Source: Xanthomonas hortorum pv. pelargonii
GTDB taxonomy: Bacteria; Pseudomonadota; Gammaproteobacteria; Xanthomonadales; Xanthomonadaceae
Direction of reading: 5' to 3'
Assembly: GCF_024499015.1 (NCBI RefSeq)
Contig: NZ_CP098604.1
Coordinates: 4,030,001-4,094,000, forward strand
DNA: 64,000 nt
This document shows positions 62,686 through 64,000 of the stretch, in pieces. Within the stretch, counting starts at the first letter, position 1. The number at the start of each line of letters is the position of its first letter. Made by a program: the position numbers and the translations under genes. Under the pieces are notes generated by a model. The model had not been told where the DNA came from. It searched no databases and saw only the letters and a list, made by a program, of their open reading frames with translations.

Positions 62686-64000
62686 TCAGAACTTGAAGTT
62701 CAACTGGGCCTGGTAGCCGCGGCCGTTCTTGTAGAACGCCGTGGGGGTATCGCGGGTGTTGCTGAAGACCCGGTAGGTGGAATCCAGCAGGTTGGTCGCG
62801 CCGAAGGTGATGCCCATGTAGTCGGTGATCTGATACGAGGCATTCAGATCCAGCTGCTTGTAAGCATCCGCAAAGTCACGCGATGACAGTCGACCGATCT
62901 GGGTGAAGTACTTGGAGCGGTAGCTGTAGTTCACGCGCACCGTTCAATCACCGTGCTCCCAATAAGGGATCACGTTGTAGGTGTCACGCGACAGGTAGGG
63001 CAGATTCAAGTCGGAACTGGATTCGGACTCGGCAAACGTGTAGTTGGCCTGCAATCCGAAGCCAAGACCGAACGATTGCTGGTAGTTGACCGAGACGCCC
63101 TTGACCTTGGCGTCGGAGACGTTCACAGGTGAGGTGACCTGATACGGGCCAGGCTCAGCCGGCGGGCCCGGATTTAGCTGCTGAGTCGTAGTGACATTGA
63201 CGATGTAAGAGCTGATGTCACGGTAGAACACTTCACCAGACAGCATGCTGGAAGGCGCGAAGTACCACTCTGCAGCAATGTCGTAGTTGGTGGATTCATA
63301 AGGCTTTAGGTCGGGGTTGCCGCCGCCAGCAGTGAGGTTGCCTGAACCGCCATTGCCGTTATTGATGGTGAAAGTGCCGGCCAGGTCGGAATACCGCGGC
63401 CGCGCAATAACTTTGGCTGCCGAGAAGCGCAGTACCGCATCATCAGTGACGTCGTAGGCGACATTGAAGCTCGGCAGCGCCTTGCGGTAGTCGTTGGTCT
63501 CGGCAACACGGTCAAAGCTATTGCCGGCATTGTTGCTCTGCCAGTATTCGGACTTGTCGGTGGTGTCGACCAGGCGCACGCCTACATTACCGCGCCACTT
63601 GCCGGTCTCGTAGTTCAACTGCGTGTAGAAATTCTGAGTGATTTCCTTGACCTGGAACGAAGCGCCGAAATCGGTGCGGTAAGGGCCCTGCGGCTGTCCG
63701 AGCAGATAACGGCGAACCGTCTCAAGGTTCGCAGTTGGCCACGTGGTCAAGTCGCCGCTTGCGCCCAGGCCGTCATAGAGGCTGCTCGGCGTGGTGCCCG
63801 GATTGAACTGTGTCAGCGACACCGCGTCGGTGGAGTTGATGCGATTGCCGCGCGCGTCCACACCGTTGTTGTGGTTGATGTACTTGTAGCCGAACTGCAG
63901 CTTGGTGAACGGACCCCATTCCAGGTCACGCGCCGCATCCCACTGAAAGTACTTCTCGTCGTCCTTGCTCTTCTGGTAGGCGATACCGCCGGCCTGCATG
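62686..64000 (-). pseudogene. TonB-dependent receptor of the N-glycan locus, interrupted by an in-frame TGA (5' end outside window)
   Basis: The frame is open from the window end down to a TGA at 62944-62946, then continues in the same frame for 86 codons to the real end. The part before the stop has barrel strands (YKYINHNNGVDARGNRINS; FSAAKVIARPRYSDLAGTF; NPDLKPYESTNYDIAAEWYF; DTYNVIPYWEHGD). The part after it is the last strands (VRVNYSYRSKYFTQIGR, then QITDYMGITFGATNLLDSTY) ending in AQLNFKF with the terminal Phe signature. No frame change is needed: one substitution explains the break. Without the last strands and Phe the receptor should not assemble. Its terminator is intact. It was presumably the importer of N-glycopeptide fragments. 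Confidence 0.88.

Overview
This window is chromosomal DNA from a plant-pathogenic Xanthomonas. The evidence is high-GC coding sequence with a lower-GC effector island, a Pil-Chp type IV pilus chemosensory operon, type III effector-like genes of the XopK and XopD type, a TonB-receptor/glycoside-hydrolase cluster matching the N-glycan utilisation locus (nixE-nixL) described in X. campestris, and Xanthomonas-type intergenic palindromes. Assignments come from reading protein motifs; no database search was run.

Layout. 1-10 kb (+): the end of pilJ, a very large chpA, chpB and chpC (twitching motility signalling), then a GNAT acetyltransferase. 10.8-15 kb (-): an exported VWA-domain lipoprotein, an ECF-like sigma factor and a membrane-anchored anti-sigma-like protein; the first and last are frameshifted. 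15.4-17.2 kb (+): glycosylasparaginase and cutC. 17.2-20.3 kb: a 313-bp tandem repeat, an exported sialidase-like protein, a decayed exported-protein fragment, rebB and a 71-residue orphan. 20.3-29.2 kb (-): a type I restriction-modification locus with unusual content (half-size HsdS, HsdM, BRO-N protein, truncated RhuM, HsdS, HsdR, YgjP-like peptidase). 29.4-35.6 kb (+): a small Xanthomonadales protein, a decayed IS3-family transposase, and XopK-like and XopD-like effectors flanked by dispersed repeats. 35.9-64 kb (-): the glycan locus.

The glycan locus reads from right to left: TonB-dependent receptor (broken by an in-frame stop), GH29 fucosidase, GH18, GH20 lipoprotein, GH2 beta-mannosidase, GH3 beta-xylosidase (signal peptide out of frame), then a five-gene module (second TonB receptor, second GH35, APC-type permease, PfkB sugar kinase, GH4 NAD-dependent glycosidase), then GH125, GH92 and GH35. 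The GH29/18/20/2/3/125/92/35 set would strip a plant N-glycan sugar by sugar, and the glycosylasparaginase at 15.4 kb could act on the last GlcNAc-Asn bond. The five-gene module has its own receptor, permease, kinase and GH4 enzyme, with coupled overlapping genes. It looks like a separate utilisation system placed between nixI and nixJ.

At least five genes carry a single disruption (VWA lipoprotein, anti-sigma-like protein, permease, GH3, terminal TonB receptor), and xopD may be a sixth. Either this strain's accessory metabolism is decaying or the assembly has small indel errors; resequencing would decide.
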